From DMER64 sp041654355 (GTDB taxonomy: Bacteria; Bacteroidota; Bacteroidia; Bacteroidales; UBA932), in contig JBAZDQ010000056.1 in the NCBI GenBank assembly GCA_041654355.1, positions 1 through 8,771 on the forward strand: 8,771 bases of DNA, written 5' to 3'. The translations under genes were made by a program, and so were the position numbers. Shown here piece by piece: positions 1-7,008 of the stretch. Below the pieces are notes generated by a model. The model was not told the origin of the DNA. It worked only from the letters and a program-made list of their open reading frames with translations, and ran no database searches. Positions within the stretch are counted from its first letter, which is position 1; every line of letters starts with the position of its first letter.

Positions 1-673
1 TCCCAGATCTCTTTCCCGGAAGATCTTTCCCCTCCCACCAATGCTGCCCAACAAATCTTTTCGGTCTAGTTTGGCCGATAATCCTAAAGACTTCATCCAT
101 CCTATTAAAAACTATCTTCGCACAAGGATTATTACCGAACTTCCCCCCTTCAACAGTTGGCCGATTGTCATGTTCAAGTTTAAAATTCAACCCAGTAGAG
201 ACCGCATACTGTTTCATATCATCAAACAATGCTCCAAGACGTTGGGTAGCACAAACCTCCGCCCCAGTATGATTTTTGAAACGTAAGCAACCTTCGCCGT
301 CCAGAATGCCTCCAAACCAGGCGTCCTCCGATGACGTCTCTTTCCACGGTTTTACTACATAACGAAGAACATCTCCAATCTTCATATCAGATACCTTTTT
401 CCAAATTATTGAATCACCTCCTTTTTTTTGAGACATCATTCTATGTCCCGGAGTAAGGATTAATTCTCTTCCGTCGTCTGTCATCAATTGAATGGCATCC
501 TCATGAACAATCCATTTTTTTTCCACAATACCTGTCCTCATTTTTCGTGAAGACCCTCTCCCGATTTTTAAAGGAAATTCATCAACAGAAACTATAGATT
601 GGCCTATAGCGATATCTTCGGCCCTAATCCATTCTAATTTATTAGACAATACTTTTGTATTTTTGTCAACGCA
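1..673 (-). mobile_element. Intein with LAGLIDADG homing endonuclease inside the TerL Walker A motif (C-terminal end outside window)
   Basis: This is a protein-splicing element, 224 residues visible. It starts with the nucleophile Cys1 (codon 673-671) in CVDKNTKVLS, the usual N-terminal Hint block A. Block B is LILTPGHRMM with the T-x-x-H pair Thr74 and His77. A further Hint strand, VSDMKIGDVL, lies near 94-103. The endonuclease region begins about residue 117 with AWFGGILDGEGCL, a LAGLIDADG helix with Asp125 as the likely metal ligand. It continues to RPKRF and WWEGKDLPGK near the edge, which look like the end of such a domain. The C-terminal His-Asn and the +1 extein residue are not in the window. 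The insertion point, just after KARQIGF, predicts Ser as the +1 residue, which suits splicing chemistry. It is in frame with no stops, so it looks active, but that cannot be proved here. Confidence 0.88.
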
Positions 674-865
674 AAATCCTATCTGCCGGGCCTTCAAGAT
701 CATCACCCGCGGGTTCACCCTCAGGGAATTAAACAAATCCTTCTGCGCATCATTCAACACAAAAGGAATCAAGCCTGGGGTCTTCCCCTTGATTTTGGTG
801 AAATTCTCCAAGTAAAACTTGGGATCGAGCAGTTTATTTAGCTGCTCCCTCGGGTTTGATATCAT
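1..865 (-). CDS. terL: Terminase large subunit, N-terminal part, interrupted by an intein (partial at window edge)
   Basis: This is the ATPase/nuclease motor that packages phage DNA into proheads. The frame is open from an ATG at 865-863 to the left edge (288 codons), and that ATG is the only start after the in-frame stop at 910-908. The first 64 residues are terminase: a helical lead-in, an LNDAQKDLFNSL segment (residues 37-48) and then MILKARQIGF (55-64). This last segment is the first part of the TerL Walker A motif, normally continued by Ser-Thr. At residue 65 the sequence changes to an intein (separate entry). The rest of the ATPase, Walker B and the nuclease domain lie outside the window. 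The start overlaps the end of the upstream TerS-like gene by 32 bases, which suggests translational coupling. No clear ribosome binding site is visible. TerL identity rests on the motif plus the TerS-like neighbour and is strong. Confidence 0.9.
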   Translation of the reverse strand, partial: MISNPREQLNKLLDPKFYLENFTKIKGKTPGLIPFVLNDAQKDLFNSLRVNPRVMILKARQIGFCVDKNTKVLSNKLEWIRAEDIAIGQSIVSVDEFPLKIGRGSSRKMRTGIVEKKWIVHEDAIQLMTDDGRELILTPGHRMMSQKKGGDSIIWKKVSDMKIGDVLRYVVKPWKETSSEDAWFGGILDGEGCLRFKNHTGAEVCATQRLGALFDDMKQYAVSTGLNFKLEHDNRPTVEGGKFGNNPCAKIVFNRMDEVFRIIGQTRPKRFVGQHWWEGKDLPGKRSG

Positions 866-1394
866 AAATCGTTGAAAGCACTTCGTCTTCCTCTGCCTGT
901 GATTTTCTCACAGATTCGGGGATAACTGGGGCATTAACTGTATACTCTTCTAATCCCACTGGTTCTGAGGCACCCGAAGGAAGCGTCTTTTCTTCTTCCA
1001 TCTTCTTTAATAACAACTCCTCCCATGTCCCAGTGGAACCGGTTGCATCGCCATCATAAGTGTCCATACCAACAGACTTCAATAAAGTTTGGTAGGCTTT
1101 AAGTTTATCTCCATCTTTGATGGAATCGACCGCCAGGTCTTTCAATCCATTAACAATAAAATCAAAGGATATTCCATACCGGGCCAAAGACTCATGGTAT
1201 TCGCGACGCATCGCAAGTTTATCAAGAGTTCGATAAACTTCGGCCACTGTCTTCACCCCGATCATTTCCTTCAACTTTTTAGGATCTTGAGTAACCTGAA
1301 GAGCCTTCAGAAGAAACATCTGTTGAGTTGTGTTTTGCGTCCCACGCTTGAAATAATTTGTCGTATAAACGACTGGTTTTAATTTTCTCTCCAT
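834..1394 (-). CDS. terS: Probable terminase small subunit
   Basis: The product (186 residues from the ATG at 1394) probably recognises phage DNA and hands it to TerL. The N-terminal third has a helix-rich stretch around LKEMIGVKTVAEVYRTLDKL that could hold a helix-turn-helix. This is followed by REYHESLARYGISFDFIV and a helical SIKDGDKLKAYQTLLKSVGM segment, which resembles the oligomerisation helices of small terminases. The C-terminal 60 residues are acidic, rich in Glu and Pro, and probably flexible. It lies directly upstream of terL and overlaps it by 32 bases, the classic TerS position. I prefer the ATG at 1394, one base after the upstream stop, over an ATG at 1424 that would reach 30 bases into the upstream gene. 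Identity depends partly on context, since TerS sequences diverge strongly. Confidence 0.62.
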   Translation of the reverse strand: MERKLKPVVYTTNYFKRGTQNTTQQMFLLKALQVTQDPKKLKEMIGVKTVAEVYRTLDKLAMRREYHESLARYGISFDFIVNGLKDLAVDSIKDGDKLKAYQTLLKSVGMDTYDGDATGSTGTWEELLLKKMEEEKTLPSGASEPVGLEEYTVNAPVIPESVRKSQAEEDEVLSTIYDIKPEGAAK

Positions 1395-1395
1395 A

Positions 1396-2073
1396 TTATT
1401 TTTTAATTGTCGGCGACAAATCAAAGTTAAATTTATCCTCAGACCATCCCCGTTTTGTCTTGAGTTTTTTCAAATGGGCCCAAAAGAACCGATTATTCGT
1501 CAACACATAGACGTCTTTGTTCACGTCATCGTTGTAGCAAAAAACCGCATTCGTCGCCCAGTTCGCGAAATCAAAGAACGACATCTTCTTTTTCTCTGCC
1601 TCCTCTAATAACTCTAACCGATTGTCCACCATGTAGACAAAAAAAAGATGATCTAAGGTGATGTTCTCGTAAGGAAATTTAAAATATTCCGGCTCCGCGA
1701 ACGGGTCATGGTTCAAAAAATCCGGAAAGAAGTCCTTAAGGTAAGTGGCAATCGCGGTAAACAAAAAATTAACCGTAAGCGGCTTCTGACTATACCCAAC
1801 AATCATTTTCATAAAATAACTGAAGGCCCAATCCCCCACATATCCATTTTGGGACCGACGCGAACGACGCACCCCGTTGTAGGAAAAATGCTGTTCAAGC
1901 CAAACCTGCTTGACCACATACCCAAAGAAGGACTCGTGAAAGTCCTTATAAAACGCACGGAACTTCTCCGCCAGTTTTTCCGGAGAGCCCAGCAGTGATC
2001 CCATGCGAGCCAACCTGACATCGTCTACCTCTGCATGATAGACGTCTTCATACGTCTTTTTGTAATGCTTCAT
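1396..2073 (-). CDS. Hypothetical protein, 225 residues, in the packaging/structural operon
   Basis: I do not recognise a family. The protein is rich in aromatic residues (many Phe, Tyr and Trp), for example FRAFYKDFHESFFGYVV near residue 40 and AFSYFMKMIVGY near 83-94. It has no signal peptide and no convincing membrane helix, and reads as a compact soluble alpha-helical protein. A basic stretch, GVRRSRRSQNG, lies near residues 67-77 and could touch nucleic acid. The C-terminus is FDLSPTIKK. It begins at an ATG preceded by AT-rich sequence with no Shine-Dalgarno motif, 26 bases after the upstream gene, and ends one base before the TerS candidate. Its place between the structural genes and the terminase suggests a role in head assembly or packaging, but this is inference from position only. 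Confidence 0.8.
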   Translation of the reverse strand: MKHYKKTYEDVYHAEVDDVRLARMGSLLGSPEKLAEKFRAFYKDFHESFFGYVVKQVWLEQHFSYNGVRRSRRSQNGYVGDWAFSYFMKMIVGYSQKPLTVNFLFTAIATYLKDFFPDFLNHDPFAEPEYFKFPYENITLDHLFFVYMVDNRLELLEEAEKKKMSFFDFANWATNAVFCYNDDVNKDVYVLTNNRFFWAHLKKLKTKRGWSEDKFNFDLSPTIKK

Positions 2074-2099
2074 ATTTTGATTTCATAATTAGATTTTTA

Positions 2100-2660
2100 T
2101 TATTGCTGTCCCGGAAAAGGTTGCTCTGGAATCCCTGCGGGGCTTTGTGTCGGGTCCATTGGGCTAGTGGTAGGATCAGACGGCGACTGAACTTGCCCCC
2201 CGCCACTAGTTCCTCCACCTCCCGTGAGACTTTCAAATGGATTATCGATTGTTGGGGATTGAGGCACTTCCTGACCTCCTTGCCCTAAAAGCATATTCAT
2301 AGCTTCTTCAAATAATTGAGCCAGTTCAGGACTCCGTTGACGCAACCGTTCAATAAAGTCCGCAACTGATTGTTGATCAGTAAGATCAACCCCTGCCATC
2401 TGGAGTTTTTGGAATATTTCCTGCAATAATTTTTGTTTTGCTTCATCTAATTTTCCACTTCCGGCAAAACGATTTGCGTTCAATTTGCTTAACTTTTCCT
2501 GAACGGCGCTGAGCATCTTCATAAGTTCTTGCTTTTGCTGTTCAGTGATCGGTTGCTCTGCACCGGCAGGTTGTCCTGTCTGCATAGATTCAGGAGCTGG
2601 CTGCATAGATTCTACCCCCATCTGAGATTGGTTTTGTGTTGGAAATATTTCTGAGTTCAT
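2100..2660 (-). CDS. Hypothetical Q/P/G-rich protein with a helical core, possible virion-associated or scaffold-like protein
   Basis: This is a 186-residue protein of unknown family with three visible parts. Residues 1-38 are low-complexity and rich in Gln, Pro, Ser and Met. Residues about 39-127 are strongly helical and charged (QQKQELMKMLSAVQEKLSKL, then KLDEAKQKLLQEIFQKLQMA and FIERLRQRSPELAQLFEEAM) and may form a coiled coil. From about 128 to the end the chain is Gly, Ser, Pro and Thr rich (GGGGTSGGG; several short SP/TTSP pieces) and should be disordered. It starts five bases after the stop of the 1056-residue gene, so the two are probably co-translated. A helical core with disordered ends next to a huge virion-type gene would fit a scaffold or chaperone for it, but nothing in the sequence proves that. 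Confidence 0.78.
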   Translation of the reverse strand: MNSEIFPTQNQSQMGVESMQPAPESMQTGQPAGAEQPITEQQKQELMKMLSAVQEKLSKLNANRFAGSGKLDEAKQKLLQEIFQKLQMAGVDLTDQQSVADFIERLRQRSPELAQLFEEAMNMLLGQGGQEVPQSPTIDNPFESLTGGGGTSGGGQVQSPSDPTTSPMDPTQSPAGIPEQPFPGQQ

Positions 2661-2665
2661 ATTTT

Positions 2666-5600
2666 TTATTGATTAGAGTTATTATAGGTTGTGTTTATAG
2701 GCGTTTGGATCGGCACACCAAGAGCGGCGCCATATCCTCTGACTGTCCGACTCAATTTACCTTCTTTCCCGGTGATGCCTTGAGCGTTCTTCCCTTGAAC
2801 CGCATTCGCAATATTGCGATAACGATACAACGGAACTGCCTCCGTAGCCCCGGGAGCGACTACTCCTCCGATACCACCCGCCATCGACAATACTCCGGGA
2901 ACAACCGTCTCTCCAATGTCGCGAGCAGTATACCCCATCTTTGTCAGGAAGTTTGCATCCGAAGGATATAAAGGTTGTCCAAATTGACCTTGAGGAGCAA
3001 TCCCTTCACTCAAAATTGCAGGTTGAATTATATTGTTGAATAATATTCCGCCAAGAGGGTCTTTAACAAATGGTGATTGATTCACAGCACTTATTAATTT
3101 TTCCGGGAGGGCATCACTATTATATTTCTGCTGGGATGGATTAAACATATTCATTGAATAATATGGAATCGCATTCGCCAGGTTAATATATACCGGATTC
3201 TGATCGAAAAATGGAACCCGAAACATACCCGGAGCATTCAAATAAGAATAAAAGCCATTTTTATTGTTAAGCGCCTCCTTCTCCAGCGGAGTTTTAGTTC
3301 CCCCAAATTCGCTCATGGCAAAACTCACCTCATTGAAGGCGCCCGGATTGTAAACCACCGTTTGTCCGGTTTTTAACGCCATGCCGTACATAAATGCTGC
3401 AAAAGGCGAACCGAGTAACGGCATGTTCCGTAAAACTCGCACTGCAGATGGCATCGCCGCATAATTCATATAAAGAGCGTTCGCCAGTTCTACTCCCTTG
3501 CGGGCGCTCAAACGATAACGATACTGGCCGTTAGTCGCCACCTTGCTCACGATATCTTCCGGATTAATCTCAATCAAATGACGAGCCTTCATCAACTGAG
3601 GCATCGAATAACCGTCCGCGACTGACCGAACAAAAGTAGTCATTTTTGACACCTGATCGAAAGTCGCATACTGGTTCGTCATTTTATTGAAGGTGATGTC
3701 CAATAACTTCCACGCAGGATTTTTAGGATCTGCCTTGGCCTTCTCCGCGATATGGTCAAACATCTTCCGAGTTTCAGGAAGATCGAACAAATCCTGAGAA
3801 ACCATATCACTTCCAGCCTCCACGCGGGTCAGATTTTTATCCTCTTCAATCAGCTTCTTAACCCGGGTCGTACCGGCACGAATACCGGCGTTCACTCCTT
3901 TCGGAATCGAAGCACCGAAGTTCTTAAGGTCATCCAAGGCCGCATCCATGTAGGGCGCCATCTTATCTATCTCCATCCCGGTAGTGTCGAACTTATTCAC
4001 CCGGCCTGCTTCACTCACAACATTTTTCAACAAACGATCGGCCACCTGCTTTGCATAAATAAACTGGTTTATTTCTCCTCCAAACGTTGAGGCCGCCGCA
4101 GTCGGCATTACTGACAGACCCATGCGCACCTCATCAGCGACGTCGGCATCCATCAAAACACTTTGCAACAAAGCCGCCGATCCGGATTTTCCATGATAAG
4201 CATCCCACACCTGTTTATAACGAGCGAAATACTCAGGACCGATATCACCGATGCCCAAATGATTCATGAGCGCATTGCCGAAGATCGAATTAGTCCAGCC
4301 AGTCAGAGAAGCTCCGACTTTAGAGGCACGGAATAATCCCATATATTGATCGTAATATTTGGTTACTTTTTCTCCAATTCCCGCTATCCGTTCTCCATTT
4401 TCTCCGACTTTCGCTCCAAAGTTTTTAAAATTACGGCCCATGTCGTCAAACCATTTAACTCCGGTTTCTCCCATTGCGCCCGAGTTTATAATGTCCGCCA
4501 CCTCTTGTAGCAAGAGATTATTGGACACCTCTCCTTCACCCAAGAGCCGAAGCCCATTGGTTAAAGAGTCTCCGGTCACGCCGATAGAAGGATTCTTTAT
4601 AATCTCTGCAGCATCATCAACCCGCTTTACGACTTCAGGAGCAGCCTGAGTCAATCTTTCCGCAATGCCCGCCGGCAATTTGTCCAAAGCGAGGGTAATG
4701 TCTTTCTTTGCCGCCGCCGACATTGGTTTATCAAAATCAATAACCATTCCCCTTTCCTCGGTCATTCCTTTGACAATATCGTCACTTCCGGCCGGGGTTG
4801 CTTTCAAGATCTCACTAGCCTGATCTCCCGCCTGTTTCAAAAACGGCTCGATTGATTCTCCCCGCAAATGGGCGTTAAGCGCCCCCTGGACATCCTCGAT
4901 TCCCGCAGTTCCAAATGCCTTCTTAACTTTATCCAAATTTACTGTCTGTCTCACCCAGTCCACAGGATCGTATGTAAAATGAGAAAGAACTTTTTCTCCT
5001 CCGGGAATTGCCTCAGCAACTTTACCAAGGACTGAAGATATCGTCGTCCGATGATCACCGATGCCAAAACCACGTTGTTGCACTAATCTCTCCGCGGTAT
5101 TACCTGTAAACGCCTCATACTCATCGGTTGCAGCTAAAGATTTTTTCCCAAGAGATTGAAACGCCTTGGTTCCTTTTCCTCCCCAAAATGTTCCAAATCC
5201 AGGAGTATATTTTCCCACTGAAACTGCTTTTTCCAAAACTCCAGACTTGGTCGCGGTTGCTACCCCCTTAACAACGTTACCCGCCTTAACTCCACGAACA
5301 GCGCCTCCGACAATACGCGGAACGAGCGCCGCTTCACCAACTCCAATCCAATTAACCGGGTCCAATCCAATGTCGAGAACAAACCCCAATGGGGCCGCTA
5401 TCCCTTTAGGAATCCCAGTCTTTCCAAGAACATCTCCAAAGTATTCCTTGTCACGCAACATGTTATCTGCCATGTCCTGCGCCAAAGTACCGGTTCCTTG
5501 ACCGGTGAAATGTTTAACAGCTCCTACGACTCCCCTGACTGGACGGCTAAGGTAGTCCAATCCACGACCGATAAGCCCAGGATCGACAGCGCCTTCCTCA

Positions 5601-5836
5601 GTGGAGGTAGTGTTATCCGGATACCATTGAGCTTTTTTCTTTTCATCCGTCAGCGCCTGTACGCTTTTTTGCAAGCGCTCCAATTCTCGTTGATTTGATA
5701 CATCTGAAGGACTCGGAAGTGACGATCCGCCCATTGCGGTCGGTGAAGAACGCAATTTAGACTTAAACCCTTCGGCTTGAGCCTTAAATTCTTTAATTTG
5801 TGCGTTTAAATCAGGGATATTAGTATTACTAGCCAT
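2666..5836 (-). CDS. Very large (1056-residue) Gly/Ala-rich virion-type protein, possible internal or ejected protein
   Basis: This is the largest gene in the window. It opens with a charged helical or coiled-coil stretch (PDLNAQIKEFKAQAEGFKSK; QRELERLQKSVQALTDEKKK). A hydrophobic Gly/Ala segment at about 140-190 follows (APLGFVLDIGLDPVNWIGVG). After that comes a long helical, Ala- and Lys-rich body, and a C-terminal part with NMPLLGSPFAAFMYGMALK (from Met805) and many Asn, Pro and Tyr. Such an opening and a late PFAAF-type segment remind me of the large polyvalent or internal proteins of phage virions, some of which enter the host with the DNA; this is recall, not a search. I chose the ATG at 5836, 28 bases after the HU-like gene. 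The frame is open upstream, but only a TTG at 5902 inside that gene could extend it. No enzyme motif is visible. Confidence 0.85.
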   Translation of the reverse strand: MASNTNIPDLNAQIKEFKAQAEGFKSKLRSSPTAMGGSSLPSPSDVSNQRELERLQKSVQALTDEKKKAQWYPDNTTSTEEGAVDPGLIGRGLDYLSRPVRGVVGAVKHFTGQGTGTLAQDMADNMLRDKEYFGDVLGKTGIPKGIAAPLGFVLDIGLDPVNWIGVGEAALVPRIVGGAVRGVKAGNVVKGVATATKSGVLEKAVSVGKYTPGFGTFWGGKGTKAFQSLGKKSLAATDEYEAFTGNTAERLVQQRGFGIGDHRTTISSVLGKVAEAIPGGEKVLSHFTYDPVDWVRQTVNLDKVKKAFGTAGIEDVQGALNAHLRGESIEPFLKQAGDQASEILKATPAGSDDIVKGMTEERGMVIDFDKPMSAAAKKDITLALDKLPAGIAERLTQAAPEVVKRVDDAAEIIKNPSIGVTGDSLTNGLRLLGEGEVSNNLLLQEVADIINSGAMGETGVKWFDDMGRNFKNFGAKVGENGERIAGIGEKVTKYYDQYMGLFRASKVGASLTGWTNSIFGNALMNHLGIGDIGPEYFARYKQVWDAYHGKSGSAALLQSVLMDADVADEVRMGLSVMPTAAASTFGGEINQFIYAKQVADRLLKNVVSEAGRVNKFDTTGMEIDKMAPYMDAALDDLKNFGASIPKGVNAGIRAGTTRVKKLIEEDKNLTRVEAGSDMVSQDLFDLPETRKMFDHIAEKAKADPKNPAWKLLDITFNKMTNQYATFDQVSKMTTFVRSVADGYSMPQLMKARHLIEINPEDIVSKVATNGQYRYRLSARKGVELANALYMNYAAMPSAVRVLRNMPLLGSPFAAFMYGMALKTGQTVVYNPGAFNEVSFAMSEFGGTKTPLEKEALNNKNGFYSYLNAPGMFRVPFFDQNPVYINLANAIPYYSMNMFNPSQQKYNSDALPEKLISAVNQSPFVKDPLGGILFNNIIQPAILSEGIAPQGQFGQPLYPSDANFLTKMGYTARDIGETVVPGVLSMAGGIGGVVAPGATEAVPLYRYRNIANAVQGKNAQGITGKEGKLSRTVRGYGAALGVPIQTPINTTYNNSNQ

Positions 5837-5864
5837 ACCAACAGCATACCATCGTCCCAATAAA

Positions 5865-6254
5865 CTATAGTTTCTCGTGCAAAAGATGTTCTCGAGGGTC
5901 AATGGGTTCAGTTCCAGTTCTTTTCTCCACGAATTTAGAGAAATAACGCCTCCACTTCTCTTGGGCGTAGAATTTCAGCACATATTTACCAGTTGAAAAC
6001 ACCTGAGACTTTCCAAAGAGGGCAACTCTGTCCGCTTGCTTCAATAATGCAAAATATCCGAGATGTGGAAAAATCACAATCCCGTTTTTACGAATTTCTT
6101 GAGTTGCAAGACGAACTAAACCCATGTAAAACAACTTCACATCCTCCTTGGATATGTAATTGCACTGCTCTGATAGCAATCGGTAGAACCTCTCCTCATC
6201 CAAAACACCGGTTGTCTTTAATTTTTGTAACTTTATCGGAGCTTGGTTCGGCAT
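5865..6254 (-). CDS. Small HU/IHF-like DNA-binding-type protein
   Basis: This is a 129-residue basic protein. Residues about 33-70 follow the HU/IHF pattern: ISKEDVKLFYMGLVRLATQE, then RKNGIVIFPHLGYFALL. In the family this corresponds to two dimerisation helices, a strand and the conserved hydrophobic-Pro-x-x-Gly-x-Phe turn. The C-terminal part (GKYVLKFYAQEKWRRYFSKF) is strongly basic and aromatic and could contact DNA, although the long beta-arm of classical HU is not obvious. It starts at an ATG one base after the stop of the disrupted reading frame upstream, and ends with TAG 28 bases before the 1056-residue gene. In a late operon such a protein could organise DNA or have been co-opted for virion assembly. 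The fold call is moderate and the role is inference. Confidence 0.58.
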   Translation of the reverse strand: MPNQAPIKLQKLKTTGVLDEERFYRLLSEQCNYISKEDVKLFYMGLVRLATQEIRKNGIVIFPHLGYFALLKQADRVALFGKSQVFSTGKYVLKFYAQEKWRRYFSKFVEKRTGTEPIDPREHLLHEKL

Positions 6255-6255
6255 T

Positions 6256-6534
6256 TTAGTTGATATTCACAGTTGTGGCGGCGAGATTACTTTTTACTCG
6301 CACATACGTCCCCGTAACAGCTTTTATTTTTGCACTCACCGAGACCCATCTCGATGCGGTGGAGCTCCCCTACAGAGAGGGATAGTTGCTCAAAGTATCG
6401 TGGATTATCGCCAGTCTCGAGATTGGAAATAACCCCTTTTTAGATACTGACACATTCAGTTTATTTGGTGTCACTTCTTGGTATAGTTCGATGTAAGTCA
6501 TTCCGTATACTACGCTACTTGGCCCTATTGCCTT
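6256..6534 (-). pseudogene. Stretch of about 340 bases (6255-6596) without an intact gene; likely a small gene broken by stops or frameshifts
   Basis: No intact gene longer than about 43 codons lies here. One minus-strand frame nevertheless reads like protein. It is open from just after a TGA (6537-6535), has an ATG at 6501 (MTYIELYQEVTPNKLNVSVS) and hits TAG at 6372-6370. It then continues in the same frame as TASRWVSVSAKIKAVTGTYV and on to ATTVNIN, ending in TAA one base before the HU-like ATG, the same spacing seen at the TerS start. Between them, the next frame carries SNLETGDNPRYFEQLSLSVG, entered at an A5G4 run (6441-6433) and left at a G4 run (6370-6367). Two compensating one-base indels would thus join a single C-terminal reading frame. 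Small hairpins (6552-6564, 6564-6575, 6340-6353) and near-palindromes (6361-6368, 6411-6426) are also present, so a structured RNA or a plain intergenic region remains possible. Confidence 0.45.
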
Positions 6535-6596
6535 TCACGCATGCCTTGCCACCCTACCACAGGGGCTTTTCAGCCACGCCACAACTGTAAATACCA

Positions 6597-6863
6597 CTAC
6601 ATTCTCGTCATCAGGTGCCGACTGTCCCAAACACACTTGTGACAGCGCTTACACCAAATGGCGACGATCTCGGCCTCTTCCCCGTCCGGATAAACGTAAT
6701 TACAAGTTCCAAACTCATAATTTCCATAATCCTGAGGAGACATCTCATCATATAGTTTACTCCCAATAAATTTTTCAAGACAGTCCTTGCAATGCAAGAA
6801 CTCATTGACCTGACTGTAGTCAAGAGGGATTATTTTTGATGGTCCGAGGGTTGAATCGTTCAT
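6597..6863 (-). CDS. Small zinc-ribbon protein
   Basis: This 88-residue protein has two CxxC pairs: Cys25/Cys28 in FLHCKDCLEKF, and Cys71/Cys74 in IWCKRCHKCVW (Cys77 is an extra cysteine, with His75 and His83 nearby). The spacing suits a zinc ribbon that binds one metal ion. The layout, with a first knuckle, a middle with an S-P-Q-D-Y-like piece, then a WCKRxH-type second knuckle, is like small proteins found in many phage genomes whose role is unknown. It is the first gene after a consensus promoter whose predicted start point falls on or next to this ATG, so the message may be leaderless. It ends at TAG, just before the broken 340-bp stretch. Confidence 0.8.
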   Translation of the reverse strand: MNDSTLGPSKIIPLDYSQVNEFLHCKDCLEKFIGSKLYDEMSPQDYGNYEFGTCNYVYPDGEEAEIVAIWCKRCHKCVWDSRHLMTRM

Positions 6864-6869
6864 ATTTCC

Positions 6870-6897
6870 ATTATATTCTTTTCTTTCGGTTTGTCAA
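6870..6897 (-). promoter_or_regulatory. Consensus sigma70-type promoter for the minus-strand operon
   Basis: On the minus strand, TTGACA (6897-6892) is followed by a 16-base spacer and TATAAT (6875-6870), both perfect matches to the -35 and -10 boxes. The last T of the -10 box lies seven bases before the A of the zinc-ribbon ATG at 6863, so transcription should start at about that A. It probably drives the whole leftward operon. Its -35 box overlaps a weaker possible promoter for the plus strand. Confidence 0.72.
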
Positions 6898-6917
6898 GTA
6901 TAAGGACTTATGATAAT
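6891..6917 (+). promoter_or_regulatory. Possible divergent promoter for the plus-strand gene
   Basis: TTGTCA (6891-6896) and GATAAT (6912-6917) are spaced by 15 bases, one or two fewer than ideal, in the AT-rich region upstream of the plus-strand gene. It lies just outside the left inverted repeat, so it would stay fixed if the segment between the repeats were flipped. The match is imperfect and AT-rich DNA gives such hits easily. Confidence 0.32.
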
Positions 6918-6931
6918 ATTATAACAGCTCT

Positions 6932-6950
6932 CTCACAATTAGGACCAGAC
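6932..6950 (+). repeat. Left copy of a 19-bp perfect inverted repeat
   Basis: CTCACAATTAGGACCAGAC here is the exact reverse complement of 7806-7824. Similarity extends outward: over 6928-6950 against 7806-7828, 22 of 23 positions pair. The two copies face each other across the plus-strand gene, 855 bases apart. In this copy the repeat lies inside a short open frame where it encodes the peptide SQLGPD. Confidence 0.92.
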
Positions 6951-7008
6951 GCTAATTTGGGCATTGAAGTCGCTCGTCGCGAGCGCATGAAGGCCCTACT
7001 CGAAAAAC

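Noticed and set aside
41..286. Plus-strand open frame of 81 codons at the left edge
   Set aside because: It lies opposite the TerL intein, whose motifs in the minus frame are clear.
1395..1424. Upstream ATG at 1424 as the TerS start
   Set aside because: It would add ten residues overlapping the end of the upstream gene; the ATG at 1394, one base after that stop, matches the junction style of the operon.
1396..5698. Plus-strand open frames opposite the structural genes (for example 1708-1998, 3752-4090, 4359-4649, 5166-5501)
   Set aside because: They lie wholly opposite well-formed minus-strand genes, have low-complexity or odd composition, and lack start signals; they are shadows.
6433..6441. 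Programmed -1 frameshift site like dnaX at the A5G4 run
   Set aside because: In the reading frame the run is T AAA AAG, not the A AAA AAG heptamer, so the first tRNA would have to re-pair with TAA; no clear stimulatory stem was found. An indel or decay explains it more simply.
6255..6600. Stop-codon recoding (TAG or TGA read as an amino acid)
   Set aside because: TAG ends the zinc-ribbon and HU-like genes cleanly, with only short open frame beyond, and no other gene here carries in-frame TGA. Recoding would be needed for both codons in one small region only.
6866..6869. GGAA before the zinc-ribbon ATG as a ribosome binding site
   Set aside because: It is only two bases from the ATG and lies upstream of the predicted transcription start, so it would not be in the mRNA.
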